Notes: generated from the sequence alone by a model not told the origin. A DNA stretch of 64,000 bases from Paenibacillus sp. BIC5C1 (GCF_032399705.1 NZ_CP135922.1:2790001-2854000), one strand, 5' to 3'. Shown: positions 17,563 to 27,407, numbered from the stretch's first letter. Numbers and translations: made by a program.

Positions 17563-18735
17563 ATGAAATGGTCAAAATCCGTGCGGTATTTGCTCTGTCT
17601 AACCCTGTTTACTAGTCTGATTGGAGGTGCTCTGACAGCTAATGGAGGACAGGTCGCCCAAGCTGCGGCGAATGAGTACAAATTTGACTTTGGTGCGGGT
17701 GCAGTTGAGAACGGTTACACAGGTGTGTCGGCAACGGAGGCCTACACCTCAGCGAAAGGTTATGGATTCAATACACCTGCTAATATGCGTAATGTCACCG
17801 CCTCAGGAACAGGTGTTGCAAGCGATGCCGTACAGTTTGTCACCTTTGGAACGAAAAGTTCGAATACGTTTAATGTGGATCTGTCCAACGGTCTTTACGA
17901 GGTTAAGGTGGTCCTGGGCAATACAGCCAGATCGAGTGTGGCGGCAGAAGGCGTATACCAGATCATCAATATGACGGGGAACGGGGCGACCGATCAATTT
18001 CAAATTCCGGTGACGGATGGACAGTTAAATCTCTTGGTTACGGAAGGGAAAGAAGGGACAGCATTTACACTAAGCGCACTTGAAATCCGAAAAATATCAA
18101 ATCAGACCGTGACGAATCGTACAATCTATATTGGCGGCGATTCGACGGTCTGCAATTACTATCCGCTCAGCAGCAGTGTACAGGGTGGGTGGGGACAGCT
18201 ATTTCCTTCCTACGTGAATACGAGTACGTTTCAGGTTCGCAATATGGCCTCTAGTGGTCAATTTGCAAGAGGTTTCCGCGATGATGGTCAAATGGAAGCG
18301 ATTCTGAAGTATATTAAGCCGGGAGACTACTTCATTTTGCAATTAGGGATTAATGATACCAATGCCAAGAACAATACAACCGAAGCAGAGTTCAAGGAGA
18401 TCATGCGTGACATGGTCCGTCAGGCAAAAAATAAAGGAGCCACAGTCGTTCTATCGACGCCGCAGGGTCGGGCAACTGATTTCAACTCAGCCAATGTGCA
18501 TACTGCGGAAAATCGCTGGTACAATGCATCTACACGTGCGCTCGCTCAGGAAGAGGGCGTAACACTTGTAGAACTGAACAAACTCAGTTCCGCCTATTTC
18601 ACGTCCATAGGACCGGCTGCAACACTGGCCTTGTATATGACGGGAGACACGCTTCATCCGAATCGTGAAGGGGCTGCCCAGCTTGCACGAATTGTTGCGG
18701 CTGATCTGAGAAGGCAGGGACTGAATGGATTTTGA
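17563..18735 (+). CDS. Secreted SGNH/GDSL rhamnogalacturonan acetylesterase
   Basis: A 390-residue protein with a Sec signal peptide (residues 1 to about 34, cleavage near AQAA). An N-terminal beta domain (residues about 37-170, starting FDFGAGAVENGY) precedes an SGNH hydrolase. Block I is GGDSTVCNY (nucleophile Ser), then GGWGQ, NMASSGQFARG, block III LGINDTN (oxyanion Asn) and block V DTLHPN (catalytic Asp-His). This set and the beta domain match rhamnogalacturonan acetylesterases of the YesT/RhgT type, which remove acetyl groups from pectin. Likely co-transcribed with the preceding hydrolase. Confidence 0.88.
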   Translation: MKWSKSVRYLLCLTLFTSLIGGALTANGGQVAQAAANEYKFDFGAGAVENGYTGVSATEAYTSAKGYGFNTPANMRNVTASGTGVASDAVQFVTFGTKSSNTFNVDLSNGLYEVKVVLGNTARSSVAAEGVYQIINMTGNGATDQFQIPVTDGQLNLLVTEGKEGTAFTLSALEIRKISNQTVTNRTIYIGGDSTVCNYYPLSSSVQGGWGQLFPSYVNTSTFQVRNMASSGQFARGFRDDGQMEAILKYIKPGDYFILQLGINDTNAKNNTTEAEFKEIMRDMVRQAKNKGATVVLSTPQGRATDFNSANVHTAENRWYNASTRALAQEEGVTLVELNKLSSAYFTSIGPAATLALYMTGDTLHPNREGAAQLARIVAADLRRQGLNGF

Positions 18736-18805
18736 TCCGGTTAAAATATAACTTCGTTCCGCTGCTCCACAAACATAGATTGGAATAAGCTGAATCGTAT
18801 AGTCA

Positions 18806-18855
18806 AAAACACCCCCGGGACAGCCAAGTAATATACGGCATGCCTGGGGGTGTTT
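18806..18855. terminator. Bidirectional rho-independent terminator
   Basis: AAACACCCCC.GG pairs with CC.GGGGGTGTTT. It separates the convergent acetylesterase gene and Mrp operon; the minus-strand copy ends in GTGTTTTTG. Confidence 0.85.
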
Positions 18856-18872
18856 GATTGTAAACCAAGTGA

Positions 18873-19265
18873 CTATTCCATCATATCCTTGGCTTCATGG
18901 TTGACCTTTTTACCTTTCAAGAGTGGTTCAAGTTCATCCTGTACACTCTGTTCCCACAAGGGTACATCTGTGCGATAGGCAGCCCGTCCGTTCAGATGTC
19001 CGGCTACCGGTGCTGTGATAAATACAAATACAATGCCAAGTAATACCCGAGCACTGATATAGTTATCGTAATACCAGAAGAAAAGAAACGTTCCACTCAG
19101 TACACAAAGTACGCCGAGTGTAGTGCTTTTGGTGGCGGCATGTGCCCGTAAGTATACATCTGGCAGTCGGATCAGTCCGAATGCGCTAAATGCACTCAGT
19201 AAGGCTCCCAGCAAGACAATGAGTCCAATGACAATTCCGGCGGTTCCATCAACGATCTCCTTCAT
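18873..19265 (-). CDS. mrpG: Mrp Na+/H+ antiporter subunit G
   Basis: Last gene of the Mrp operon, about 130 residues with three membrane helices and a polar C-terminal tail. It shows the MnhG/PhaG opening (GLIVLLGALLSAFSAFGLIRLPDVYLRAHAATKS is located at residues about 14-47, including the conserved RLPD and RxHAATKS). MrpG is a small membrane subunit required for assembly of the multi-subunit antiporter. The ATG at 19265 is chosen because it overlaps the end of mrpF by 17 bp and begins the conserved part; an upstream ATG at 19307 has no support. The tail after residue 100 is longer than in some homologues. Confidence 0.9.
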   Translation of the reverse strand: MKEIVDGTAGIVIGLIVLLGALLSAFSAFGLIRLPDVYLRAHAATKSTTLGVLCVLSGTFLFFWYYDNYISARVLLGIVFVFITAPVAGHLNGRAAYRTDVPLWEQSVQDELEPLLKGKKVNHEAKDMME

Positions 19266-19533
19266 TTTTGAATACCGCCCCTCGTTCAATGTATCGTGCA
19301 AATGCAACTGTGCTTAGAAAAGCGAGAATGCCAATCAACAGAATAATATCCAGATAAGCTTGGGTATGAAGCATCATGGACAGAACAGCAACGATGGCAA
19401 TAACGTTAATACCGATCGTATCCAGTGCCGTAATCCGGTCGGCCATGGAGGGTCCCCGAAGTACTCGGTACAGACAACCCAGAATGGCCAGGGAGAGAAT
19501 AAGCAAGGAAATGAACAACAGTGAGGATAACAT
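19249..19533 (-). CDS. mrpF: Mrp Na+/H+ antiporter subunit F
   Basis: A 94-residue protein with three membrane helices and the MnhF core YRVLRGPSMADRITALDTIG (residues about 22-41). It is a small structural subunit of the antiporter. Its first base overlaps the stop of mrpE by one base and its end overlaps mrpG, consistent with translational coupling. Confidence 0.93.
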   Translation of the reverse strand: MLSSLLFISLLILSLAILGCLYRVLRGPSMADRITALDTIGINVIAIVAVLSMMLHTQAYLDIILLIGILAFLSTVAFARYIERGAVFKNEGDR

Positions 19534-20015
19534 TATCGTGTCACCTCCATAATGGCTTTTTCGAACGTATTTTTGATATCATCACTCATTTTCTGTTCGT
19601 CTTTGATATCCAGTGCGTGAATAAATAGTTTGCGTTGATTCCCTGAAATCTCAAGTGGGAGGGAACCTGGCGTCAGTGAGATGAGCAGACAAAGGAGTGT
19701 AACTTCCCAGTCAGAGGACAGTTGTGTCTGGTAGGTAAATATGCCGGGCCGAATATCGAGCTTGGGCTTTACAATCTGGCGAATAACTTCAATACTGGCC
19801 CGTACCAGTTCCTTGAAAAGCAAGACAATCAGCTTGATGATCGCCCAGACACGAACGATATAGAAGCGTTGCGGAAAGAACCGTCGCATGCTCCCAATCA
19901 GCAGCAGACCCAGCAGAAAACCCGTGAGAAAGCCAACACCATTCCACGCATTATTCAGAAACATCCATACAAAGGCAATGATCAGATTCAGCACAATCTG
20001 AAAGGCCATACGCAT
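19533..20015 (-). CDS. mrpE: Mrp Na+/H+ antiporter subunit E
   Basis: A 160-residue protein with two to three N-terminal membrane helices and a cytoplasmic C-terminal domain. The MnhE core is visible as SLTPGSLPLEIS and LFIHALDI. MrpE is needed for full antiport activity. It starts one base after the mrpD stop and abuts mrpF. Confidence 0.92.
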   Translation of the reverse strand: MRMAFQIVLNLIIAFVWMFLNNAWNGVGFLTGFLLGLLLIGSMRRFFPQRFYIVRVWAIIKLIVLLFKELVRASIEVIRQIVKPKLDIRPGIFTYQTQLSSDWEVTLLCLLISLTPGSLPLEISGNQRKLFIHALDIKDEQKMSDDIKNTFEKAIMEVTR

Positions 20016-21494
20016 CTACTCCTTCAACACTGCATCTATATATACATTGGGATGCAGCAGAATGTCGCCTGCGCGGGAGGTCAGTTGGAACATGCCCTCA
20101 GCCCCCACACCCATCGCGATGATGAACACAAACAGAATTCCGGCAGGGATGAGCAGGCCGTTCACGGCATAAGGTCTTCTCACTGCGCCTGCCGGCGGTT
20201 CACCCCAGAACGCCTGGATGAAGATGCGAAGAACCGAATACAACATCAGCAGGCTGGAAAGGACGGCAATGCCAGTCAGACCGTATAAGCCAGCCTGTAA
20301 CCCGCCTTCAAATAGCAACAATTTCCCAGGAAATCCACTGAACGGAGGAATACCTGCCAGTGCAAGTGCACTGATGAAGAACATCCAACCAAGCAGTGGG
20401 TAGCGGTGGATCAGCCCGCCCATATTGTCGAGTTTGGAGGTGCCTGCGACCGCGATCAGAGCGCCTCCGAGCAGGAATAGCAGTGTTTTGATGAGCATAT
20501 CATGCAGCATGTAGAAGAGCAGTCCTTCCAGTGACGGACGACTTGCTGCGGCCATGCCGAAGGCTACAAAACCTACCCCTGCGATTACGTTGTAAATTAG
20601 TATTTTATTGACGTCACGATATGAAATGGCCCCGATTACCCCGAGTACCATGGTCGCTCCGGCCATCCAGCCGATAAGGGCGTGGAAGAAATCAGGATCA
20701 TGATAGAAAATCAGTGTGAATGTTCGCACAATGGCATACAGGCCAACTTTGGTCAGCAAACCGGCAAATAGGGCGGTTACCACTGCCGGAGGTGCTGCGT
20801 AAGAGCCGGATAACCAGAAGAACAGAAACAGTCCAGCCTTGATACTAAATACGATCAGGAAGAGGACAGCGATCAGGGTAATGACTCCACTCTGTCCAAC
20901 TTCAGCGATCCGATTGGACAAGTCGGCCATGTTTAATGTGCCGGTAACAGAGTAGAGAAAACCGATAGAGGCAACAAATAGTGCAGAAGAGACAATGTTA
21001 ATCAAGACATACTTGATCGTTTCTCGTAGTTGTCTTTCCGTACCTCCCAATACAATTAGTGCATAAGAAGAGATAAGCATCAGTTCAAAGCATACAAACA
21101 GGTTAAACAGGTCACCGGTAAGAAACGAACCGTTCACCCCTGCAATAAGGAAATGAAAGAACGGGTAAAAATGATGTTCTTCCCGTTCCTTATTTACACT
21201 GCGGAAGGCGTAGAGCAGACATGCAAGAGCAATGATCGAAGCGGCCACGACGAGCAAGGCAGATACCATATCTGCAACAAGTACAATGCCGTAAGGCGGT
21301 TCCCAGCCTCCCATATTGAGCGTCTGTATCCCGGATTGTGTCACTTGGGTAATCAGCACGGTCGAAGCGGCTGCCGTCAGCAAAAGGCCAATAACACTCA
21401 CAACCCGCTGGATGCTTACCCGCCGGAAGAATAGAAGGGCTATAACCCCGGTAATCAGTGGCAACAGAATGGGCAGAACAACGAGATTATTCAT
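20016..21494 (-). CDS. mrpD: Mrp Na+/H+ antiporter subunit D
   Basis: A 492-residue polytopic subunit homologous to the proton-pumping NuoL/M/N subunits of complex I. Landmarks include the helix-5 glutamate region NLFVCFELMLISSYAL, the broken-helix lysine region in ALFAGLLTKVGLYAI and SGFPGKLLLFEG. Together with MrpA it forms the proton-translocating part of the antiporter. It overlaps the mrpC stop by eight bases. Confidence 0.94.
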   Translation of the reverse strand: MNNLVVLPILLPLITGVIALLFFRRVSIQRVVSVIGLLLTAAASTVLITQVTQSGIQTLNMGGWEPPYGIVLVADMVSALLVVAASIIALACLLYAFRSVNKEREEHHFYPFFHFLIAGVNGSFLTGDLFNLFVCFELMLISSYALIVLGGTERQLRETIKYVLINIVSSALFVASIGFLYSVTGTLNMADLSNRIAEVGQSGVITLIAVLFLIVFSIKAGLFLFFWLSGSYAAPPAVVTALFAGLLTKVGLYAIVRTFTLIFYHDPDFFHALIGWMAGATMVLGVIGAISYRDVNKILIYNVIAGVGFVAFGMAAASRPSLEGLLFYMLHDMLIKTLLFLLGGALIAVAGTSKLDNMGGLIHRYPLLGWMFFISALALAGIPPFSGFPGKLLLFEGGLQAGLYGLTGIAVLSSLLMLYSVLRIFIQAFWGEPPAGAVRRPYAVNGLLIPAGILFVFIIAMGVGAEGMFQLTSRAGDILLHPNVYIDAVLKE

Positions 21495-21825
21495 AAGGAC
21501 GCCCCCTTACTTCTTCCATATCGTCTGTTTTCAGCTTCAGATAGGAACGATAGGAGAGTACAAAGAAAAAGGCGGTTAGTCCGAAATTAATGACAATGGA
21601 TGTCAATATCAGTGCCTGGGGAAGTGGATCGACATAACGTTCAGCCTGCTCCCCAAGCAGCGGTGGTGCTCCAGTTTTGAGACGGGACATCGTAATCAGC
21701 AGCAGATGCACCCCGTGAGTGAGTATGGACATGCCAAGCACGATCCGGAGCAGGCTCCGCGATAAGATTAAAAAGACGGCGACTGCAAACAAAATGCCAA
21801 CGGCCACACACATCAATATTTCCAT
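21487..21825 (-). CDS. mrpC: Mrp Na+/H+ antiporter subunit C
   Basis: A 112-residue, three-helix subunit homologous to NuoK. It shows the MnhC blocks LGMSILTHGVHLLLI and DPLPQALILTSIVI. It starts one base after the stop of the fused mrpAB gene and overlaps mrpD. Confidence 0.94.
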   Translation of the reverse strand: MEILMCVAVGILFAVAVFLILSRSLLRIVLGMSILTHGVHLLLITMSRLKTGAPPLLGEQAERYVDPLPQALILTSIVINFGLTAFFFVLSYRSYLKLKTDDMEEVRGRPYE

Positions 21826-21826
21826 A

Positions 21827-24784
21827 TCAGCGATCCTCCCCGATCTGTAGAATGATATTCATGGTGACTCCCAGGACGGCTAGATATACGCCGAGGTCAA
21901 ACAACATCGCGGTCGCAAGTTCAGTCTCTCCAAGTATTGGAAGATCGAAGTAACCATAGGTCTGACTGAGGAAAGGTACGCCGAACAAAAACGAGCCTGC
22001 TCCAGTCAATAAGGCAATGGCCAGCCCGATGGCCGTCAAGGTGCGAAAATCGATAGGTAACGCTTTGCGTACGGTATCTGTACTGAATGCCAGTGCAATT
22101 AAAACCAGTCCAGCTGCCGTTACCAAGCCGCCAATGAACCCGCCACCCGGATTATGATGTCCTGCAAAGAACAAATGCAGCGCAAAGGTTAGAATGATAA
22201 AGACAACAACCTTGGTTGTCGTTTGCAACAATACATCATTGCTTTGGAGTGGTACGGTATCCCATTTTGATGAGCTGCGTTCACGGTTCCCATACTTTTT
22301 CGTATTGTCCGCGTTGTCATCTGTCTCAGCATCGGTTTCTTCAGTCTGTTCTTTCTTGCGGAATTTCAGTCTGGCGCCAAGATCCCTCGCTTCGAGATTC
22401 AGATTAATCATGGAGTAGATGGACAATGAAGCGACCCCAAGTACCATAATCTCCAAAAGGGTATCGAAACCACGGAAATCCACCAGCAACACGTTGACGA
22501 CATTTTTGCCGCCAGCCAGATTGTAACTTTCCTGAATGTAAAAGTCGGAAATGCTCTCCAGTGACGCGGTTCCGCTTGCAGCTAATGCCACAAAGGTCAT
22601 GACCACACCTACGGCAATGGCAACAATCATATTCACACGAAGATAGCGTCGACTTGATTTGCCCCGTTGCAGTTCAGGCAGATGGTAAAAGCAGAGCAGG
22701 AACAGGGCAACGGATACCGTTTCAACAATCATCTGGGTTAATGCCAAATCCGGCGCTCGGAACAGCACGAACAGTAAAGTGACGAGATAACCTACTGCAC
22801 CTGTCATAATGACTGCGGATAGTCTGTTCTTGGCAAAAGGGATCGAAACCGCTGCTGCAATCAGTGCGACAAGCAGCACTGCTTCATAGAAAGAAAAGGG
22901 GGCATTGCCCTTGAAATTCCAGGTGATGTTCTCTCCTGAACGGAAAAAGGCGTAGACCAGCAATGCAACAGTGAACGAGAAAATATATACCAGATAATTA
23001 CGAACCGAGCCATTCATATAGGCTTCCGTCCATTTACGTGCATAATGCTGGAGATTATCGAGTACGACATGATACATATTGTTTATCGTTAACCCTTGAG
23101 GATAGTGCTCGTAAATTGTTCTCCAGCGCGGCAGCAATTTGTACAATGTAATACCGAGGGCGATTACACCGATGGTCATGATTAATTCCGGTGTGAGGCC
23201 GTGCCACAGTGAGAAATGAACATCAAAATGCTCATTTCCGGTCAGCAACGATGGAAGTACAGCAGCCATCGCCGGTTCAATTAATGATCCAGACAGCAGA
23301 TTCGGGAATAGACCAAATAGGATCACAAGAATCCCGAGTATAACCGGAGGAATCAACATGCCGACTGGAGCTTCATGCAGTTTTTCCGCAGGAAGTTCGC
23401 TGCGCATGCGGCCAAGGAACGTTTTGAACACAATGATAAGCGCATAGATCAGTGTGAACACACTTGCAAGCCAGGCGAAGACAGGCAAGAGTACACTCCA
23501 TGAACCGAGTCCAAAGATGCGGAGGTGTGTGACTTCCACCATTGCCTGAAAGAACAGCTCCTTGCTCAGAAATCCGTTAAACGGCGGAATTCCGGCCATG
23601 GCGAGTGCTCCGACGAGCGCTACCGTAAAGGTCACAGGCATAAATGAAGCAAGTCCGCCGAGTTTCCTTATATCCCGCGTGCCTGTCTCATGATCCACAA
23701 TGCCAACGACCATGAACAGTGCCGCCTTGAAGGTAGCGTGATTGAACAGATGAAGCAGTGCTGCCGTAATGGCAACCGTGTACATCGCGGAGGATTCGCC
23801 ATATCCGAAATAGATGGCTGCCGAGCCAACGCCGAGCAATGACATGATGAGACCAAGCTGTGAGATGGTAGAATAGGCTAGGATCGCCTTAAGGTCATTT
23901 TTTTTTACGGCAAGGAATGATCCATAACACAGTGTGAGCAGTCCAACCCCGGTGACGAGCCAGAACCATAATCCCTGTCCACCAAAGATGGGGGTAAACC
24001 GGGCTACAACATACAGTCCAGCCTTGACCATGGTCGCCGAGTGCAGATAGGCACTGACGGGTGTTGGAGCTTCCATGGCGTCAGGCAGCCAGATGTGGAA
24101 CGGGAACTGAGCGGATTTGGTAAAAGCCCCGATCAAAATCAGCACAAGAGCAGGTAAGAATAGTGAACTGTCCTGAATCTGTCCCCATTCCGTAATGGTT
24201 GCCCGAATGCTGAATGTGCCAGTCATGAGATACATCAGCATGAATCCAGCAAGCATGGCGAATCCGCCAAATACGGTAATGAGGAACGATTTCTGTGCGC
24301 CTGAGGTAGACGCTTTGCGTTTGTAGTGAAAAGCGATCAGGAGAAAGGACGTAATACTGGTCAACTCCCAGAATCCATACAACACAATCATATTATCCGA
24401 CAGTACCACGCCAAGCATGGCTCCCATAAACATCAGCAGATACAAGTAAAAGCGGTTTAGGGCTTCTTTGGTATCCATGTAGAAAATGGAGTAGAGCACC
24501 ACCAGTGTTCCTACACCGGTGATTAACAATGTCAACAGCAAACTTAGGCCATCCAGATATAGATTAAATCCAATGTCCAGTGACGGAATCCAGGGGATAT
24601 ACCCGGAAACCATATTCCGCTGAGACACGGCGGGTACGAGGCTCGCAAAATAAACAAATAATAGGGCCGGGATAAGTAAAACCAGCCATCCCATATGTAT
24701 TTTACGGAAGAAACGATGCAGCATGGCAAGTACAATACCAGCGGCAAAAGGCAGAATCACAGCAACATGAAGCAGGCTCAACAT
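21827..24784 (-). CDS. mrpA: Mrp Na+/H+ antiporter subunit A fused to subunit B
   Basis: A 985-residue protein. Residues 1 to about 800 are MrpA: NuoL-like antiporter module (FWELTSITSFLLI with the helix-5 Glu, HIWLPDAMEAPTPVSAYLHSA is located near residue 215, GFLSKELFF), followed by the MrpA-specific C-terminal helices (RAPDLALTQMIVETV). A charged linker rich in Glu/Asp/Lys then joins residues 850-985, a complete MrpB domain (FFAGHHNPGGGFIGGLVTA). No separate mrpB exists between A and C, so the operon has six genes instead of the seven of B. subtilis. The ATG at 24784 follows GGGGGTG; an ATG at 24856 has no ribosome binding site. The complex exports Na+ in exchange for protons. Confidence 0.93.
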   Translation of the reverse strand: MLSLLHVAVILPFAAGIVLAMLHRFFRKIHMGWLVLLIPALLFVYFASLVPAVSQRNMVSGYIPWIPSLDIGFNLYLDGLSLLLTLLITGVGTLVVLYSIFYMDTKEALNRFYLYLLMFMGAMLGVVLSDNMIVLYGFWELTSITSFLLIAFHYKRKASTSGAQKSFLITVFGGFAMLAGFMLMYLMTGTFSIRATITEWGQIQDSSLFLPALVLILIGAFTKSAQFPFHIWLPDAMEAPTPVSAYLHSATMVKAGLYVVARFTPIFGGQGLWFWLVTGVGLLTLCYGSFLAVKKNDLKAILAYSTISQLGLIMSLLGVGSAAIYFGYGESSAMYTVAITAALLHLFNHATFKAALFMVVGIVDHETGTRDIRKLGGLASFMPVTFTVALVGALAMAGIPPFNGFLSKELFFQAMVEVTHLRIFGLGSWSVLLPVFAWLASVFTLIYALIIVFKTFLGRMRSELPAEKLHEAPVGMLIPPVILGILVILFGLFPNLLSGSLIEPAMAAVLPSLLTGNEHFDVHFSLWHGLTPELIMTIGVIALGITLYKLLPRWRTIYEHYPQGLTINNMYHVVLDNLQHYARKWTEAYMNGSVRNYLVYIFSFTVALLVYAFFRSGENITWNFKGNAPFSFYEAVLLVALIAAAVSIPFAKNRLSAVIMTGAVGYLVTLLFVLFRAPDLALTQMIVETVSVALFLLCFYHLPELQRGKSSRRYLRVNMIVAIAVGVVMTFVALAASGTASLESISDFYIQESYNLAGGKNVVNVLLVDFRGFDTLLEIMVLGVASLSIYSMINLNLEARDLGARLKFRKKEQTEETDAETDDNADNTKKYGNRERSSSKWDTVPLQSNDVLLQTTTKVVVFIILTFALHLFFAGHHNPGGGFIGGLVTAAGLVLIALAFSTDTVRKALPIDFRTLTAIGLAIALLTGAGSFLFGVPFLSQTYGYFDLPILGETELATAMLFDLGVYLAVLGVTMNIILQIGEDR

Positions 24785-25084
24785 TACACCCCCAATGACT
24801 GAATTTCTAATGCTCTTTGTTGTGGCAAACAGGTGCTCATATGGCGCTGTGAGCATGCTTGCTCTCTATATTCATAACCCAAGTATGTATATACAGAATC
24901 GTGACTATTCTTTGAATGGAAGAAACACGGTACAAATAACGTCTCCATATTGTATGGATGTGTATAATGAAAAAAGACATTATCTCCGATAAAGATGTAA
25001 ACGAAGGTGACATCGCGTAGTTCTTAAACAACATGAATGATGTTGAAAAAAGCAAGCTGGTTTCACCGATTATTGGAGGAAGTT
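24785..25084. other. 300-bp divergent intergenic region (mrp operon / diguanylate cyclase)
   Basis: This AT-rich stretch must hold the promoters of the Mrp operon (minus) and of the diguanylate cyclase gene (plus). A TATAAT at 24963-24968 is a candidate plus-strand -10 without a convincing -35. I see no further gene or strong hairpin in it. Confidence 0.4.
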
Positions 25085-26731
25085 ATGTCATTCAAGCTTA
25101 AAACTGTACTCACCATGACCTTCGCTGTGTTATCCCTGCTGGTTACACTGACGATTGGGTATATTCTTAGTCAAAAATCATCCATTGCTGTGGAGACGGA
25201 GATTGGTCATTCCCTCATCAGCACGGCTTCTCAGACATCAGACAAGCTGGATCGCTTCATGTGGTCGCGTTCAGGCGAATTGAATCTTCTGGGTCGAATG
25301 ATTGCCTTGGAAGACCGTTTTCAGCCTGCCGAAATGCAGATGCTGCTCGATCAGCTCCAAGATAGCTTTCCCACTTTCTCATGGGTTGGATTCATGGATC
25401 CAAAAGGAAAAGTGCTGGCTTCCACAGACGGCATATTGCTGAGTGAAAATTTATCCGAACGCCCCGTGTATCAGGAAGGAATTAAGGGTAAATTTATTGG
25501 AGATGTCCATGATGCGGTCCTTTTGGCGAAGCTGCTTCCGAACCCGACCGGCGAACCACTGCAATTTGTCGATATTAGCTTTCCTGTGAAATACAAGAAC
25601 GGAGAGATTGCTGGCGTACTTGCGGCACATTTGAGCTGGGCATGGGCGAAGGAAATGGAGGAAAGTGTCCTGCAACCTTTGAAATATGAGGAAAAGGATA
25701 TCGAGATGTTTATTGTCAGCCAAAGGGAAAATACGGTGTTGCTTGGTCCCAAAGAATGGATTGGTCTTCCTTTGAAGTTATCTGGCATCGAAGGGGCAAG
25801 ACTGAACAAAAGCAGCTGGTCCATAGAAGAATGGCCGGATGGAAGAGAATATGTAACCGGGTTTGCGGCTAGCCAGGGGCATCTTGATTATCCCGGACTT
25901 GGATGGACTGTGGTTATTCGTCAGCTTAAATCAACAGCCTTTTCTTCCGTGACCGACATGCTCTGGTTCAATGTGTGGGCAGGACTCTCGGTTACGGTGC
26001 TATTTGCATTAATTGGCTGGATCATTTCCAGGAAAATCTCGGCTCCGATTGCACGGCTGACTCAAGTGGCGAATCGACTTGGTGCTGGAGAGCAAGTACA
26101 GATTCCGGAAAATCGGGGCTTCAGGGAAATTGAAGTGTTGTCGCGTTCCTTGGGAGATATGCTGACTTCCCTAACAAATAAGGACTCGGAACTGGTTATT
26201 ATGCAGAATCTTGCGCATTATGATCAATTGACCGGTCTGCCCAATCGTACAGCACTCGAACTCTATCTGGAAGAATCATTGGAGATGGAAAGTGAAAATC
26301 ACACGTTAACGTTCCTTTACCTTGATCTGGATGGATTCAAAAGTGTGAATGATACGCTTGGACATCAGACCGGAGATATTCTGCTGCAAAAAGTAGCTCA
26401 GCGTTTGACCAGTCTTCGTCATGACAAGGGAATCACGGTAAGACTTGGCGGAGATGAGTTCCTCATTGTGCTCCGTTCTGTGGGAAGCAACCCAAGAGAA
26501 GAAGCTCGTATCTATGCAGAAGATATCATACAGCGCCTGAATAAGCCGTTTATTATTGAATATGAACGAATTCATATTGGATGCAGCATTGGGGGTGCAG
26601 AGTATCCCACCAACAGTGGCAATCCAAGTGAAATTATCCGTATGGCAGACGAGGCGCTGTATGAATCGAAACGTGCGGGCAAAAATAGAATGACATTTTA
26701 TCCAGAATTGAAGAAAACAATTAGAGAATAA
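25085..26731 (+). CDS. Membrane-bound diguanylate cyclase (dCache-like sensor, HAMP, GGDEF)
   Basis: A 548-residue signalling enzyme. An N-terminal helix (residues about 8-28) and a second at about 300-320 bracket an extracellular sensor domain of Cache type. A HAMP linker (ISAPIARLTQVANRLGAG) follows, then a GGDEF domain from about residue 375: DQLTGLPNR, DLDGFKSVND and the active-site RLGGDEFLIVL. It should make cyclic di-GMP in response to an extracellular ligand. An RxxD inhibitory site at the usual place is not apparent. The ATG at 25085 is preferred, with GGAGGA just upstream; an earlier in-frame ATG at 25037 lacks one. Confidence 0.88.
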   Translation: MSFKLKTVLTMTFAVLSLLVTLTIGYILSQKSSIAVETEIGHSLISTASQTSDKLDRFMWSRSGELNLLGRMIALEDRFQPAEMQMLLDQLQDSFPTFSWVGFMDPKGKVLASTDGILLSENLSERPVYQEGIKGKFIGDVHDAVLLAKLLPNPTGEPLQFVDISFPVKYKNGEIAGVLAAHLSWAWAKEMEESVLQPLKYEEKDIEMFIVSQRENTVLLGPKEWIGLPLKLSGIEGARLNKSSWSIEEWPDGREYVTGFAASQGHLDYPGLGWTVVIRQLKSTAFSSVTDMLWFNVWAGLSVTVLFALIGWIISRKISAPIARLTQVANRLGAGEQVQIPENRGFREIEVLSRSLGDMLTSLTNKDSELVIMQNLAHYDQLTGLPNRTALELYLEESLEMESENHTLTFLYLDLDGFKSVNDTLGHQTGDILLQKVAQRLTSLRHDKGITVRLGGDEFLIVLRSVGSNPREEARIYAEDIIQRLNKPFIIEYERIHIGCSIGGAEYPTNSGNPSEIIRMADEALYESKRAGKNRMTFYPELKKTIRE

Positions 26732-26782
26732 TATAATATAAAGTAGCAGTAACTGATCCGCATACAGGCAAGGAGCGATGAG

Positions 26783-27304
26783 ATGTCTGGAAAATATACC
26801 AATGTACCCTATGGTTATGAACCGCCCCCGGCTACCCGAAAAGGCACGCTGATTTTCTATGATTCATTTGAGCACGTAACGGATGAGCAGCTTGAACGCG
26901 CCGCTGCTATTGCAGACACACGTTCCTTTGTGCAACTTGTGCTCTATCCGCTGCATGAGAATACGGTGAAGCGAATGAGCAAGGATGGTGTGCAGCCTTT
27001 TTACAAAAGGGAAGACCGTCTTCATGATTGGAGAAGAGAGCATACATCCTTTCGTGTACGGGTGGAAGGCTGGGAGGGCAAGCGAAAGAAGTATACGCCG
27101 ATCGAAGCGGCCCTTCGTCATATTGCAGAGGAATATCCAGCTCCCCTTTTCCTGTATCTCACGATGGAGATGGCAAATCAGTTTGCATCATTTGACTCGT
27201 TCAAGGATTGGATTAAGGAAGTTCGTCTGATTATTGATGGAGAACCTGATAAGCTCCATCCGAGGCTGGAGCAAAATGCCCATCGCTGGGAATGGGCAGA
27301 ATGA
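26783..27304 (+). CDS. Conserved-looking cytoplasmic protein, unknown
   Basis: A 173-residue soluble protein I do not recognise. It starts with a Pro-rich segment (YGYEPPPATRKG), then alternates predicted strands and helices (TLIFYDSF, FVQLVLYPLHENTVKRM, APLFLYLTMEMANQF), which suggests an alpha/beta fold. It ends in charged, aromatic text (NAHRWEWAE). ATG with AAGGAG seven bases upstream. It lies 51 bp behind one diguanylate cyclase and is convergent with another, so a link to c-di-GMP signalling is possible but only by position. Confidence 0.7.
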   Translation: MSGKYTNVPYGYEPPPATRKGTLIFYDSFEHVTDEQLERAAAIADTRSFVQLVLYPLHENTVKRMSKDGVQPFYKREDRLHDWRREHTSFRVRVEGWEGKRKKYTPIEAALRHIAEEYPAPLFLYLTMEMANQFASFDSFKDWIKEVRLIIDGEPDKLHPRLEQNAHRWEWAE

Positions 27305-27338
27305 ACCGATAAATACGGATTGACGATTAGCAGTCAGT

Positions 27339-27390
27339 AAAAAAGTAGTACTGTACAGCCGGCTTCCCGGTGAGCAGCACTACTTTTTTT
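27339..27390. terminator. Bidirectional rho-independent terminator
   Basis: AAAAAAGTAGT.CTG pairs with CAG.ACTACTTTTTTT, giving an A run on one side and a T run on the other, between convergent genes. Confidence 0.85.
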
Positions 27391-27407
27391 GCATTTTATA
27401 TGGAGTA

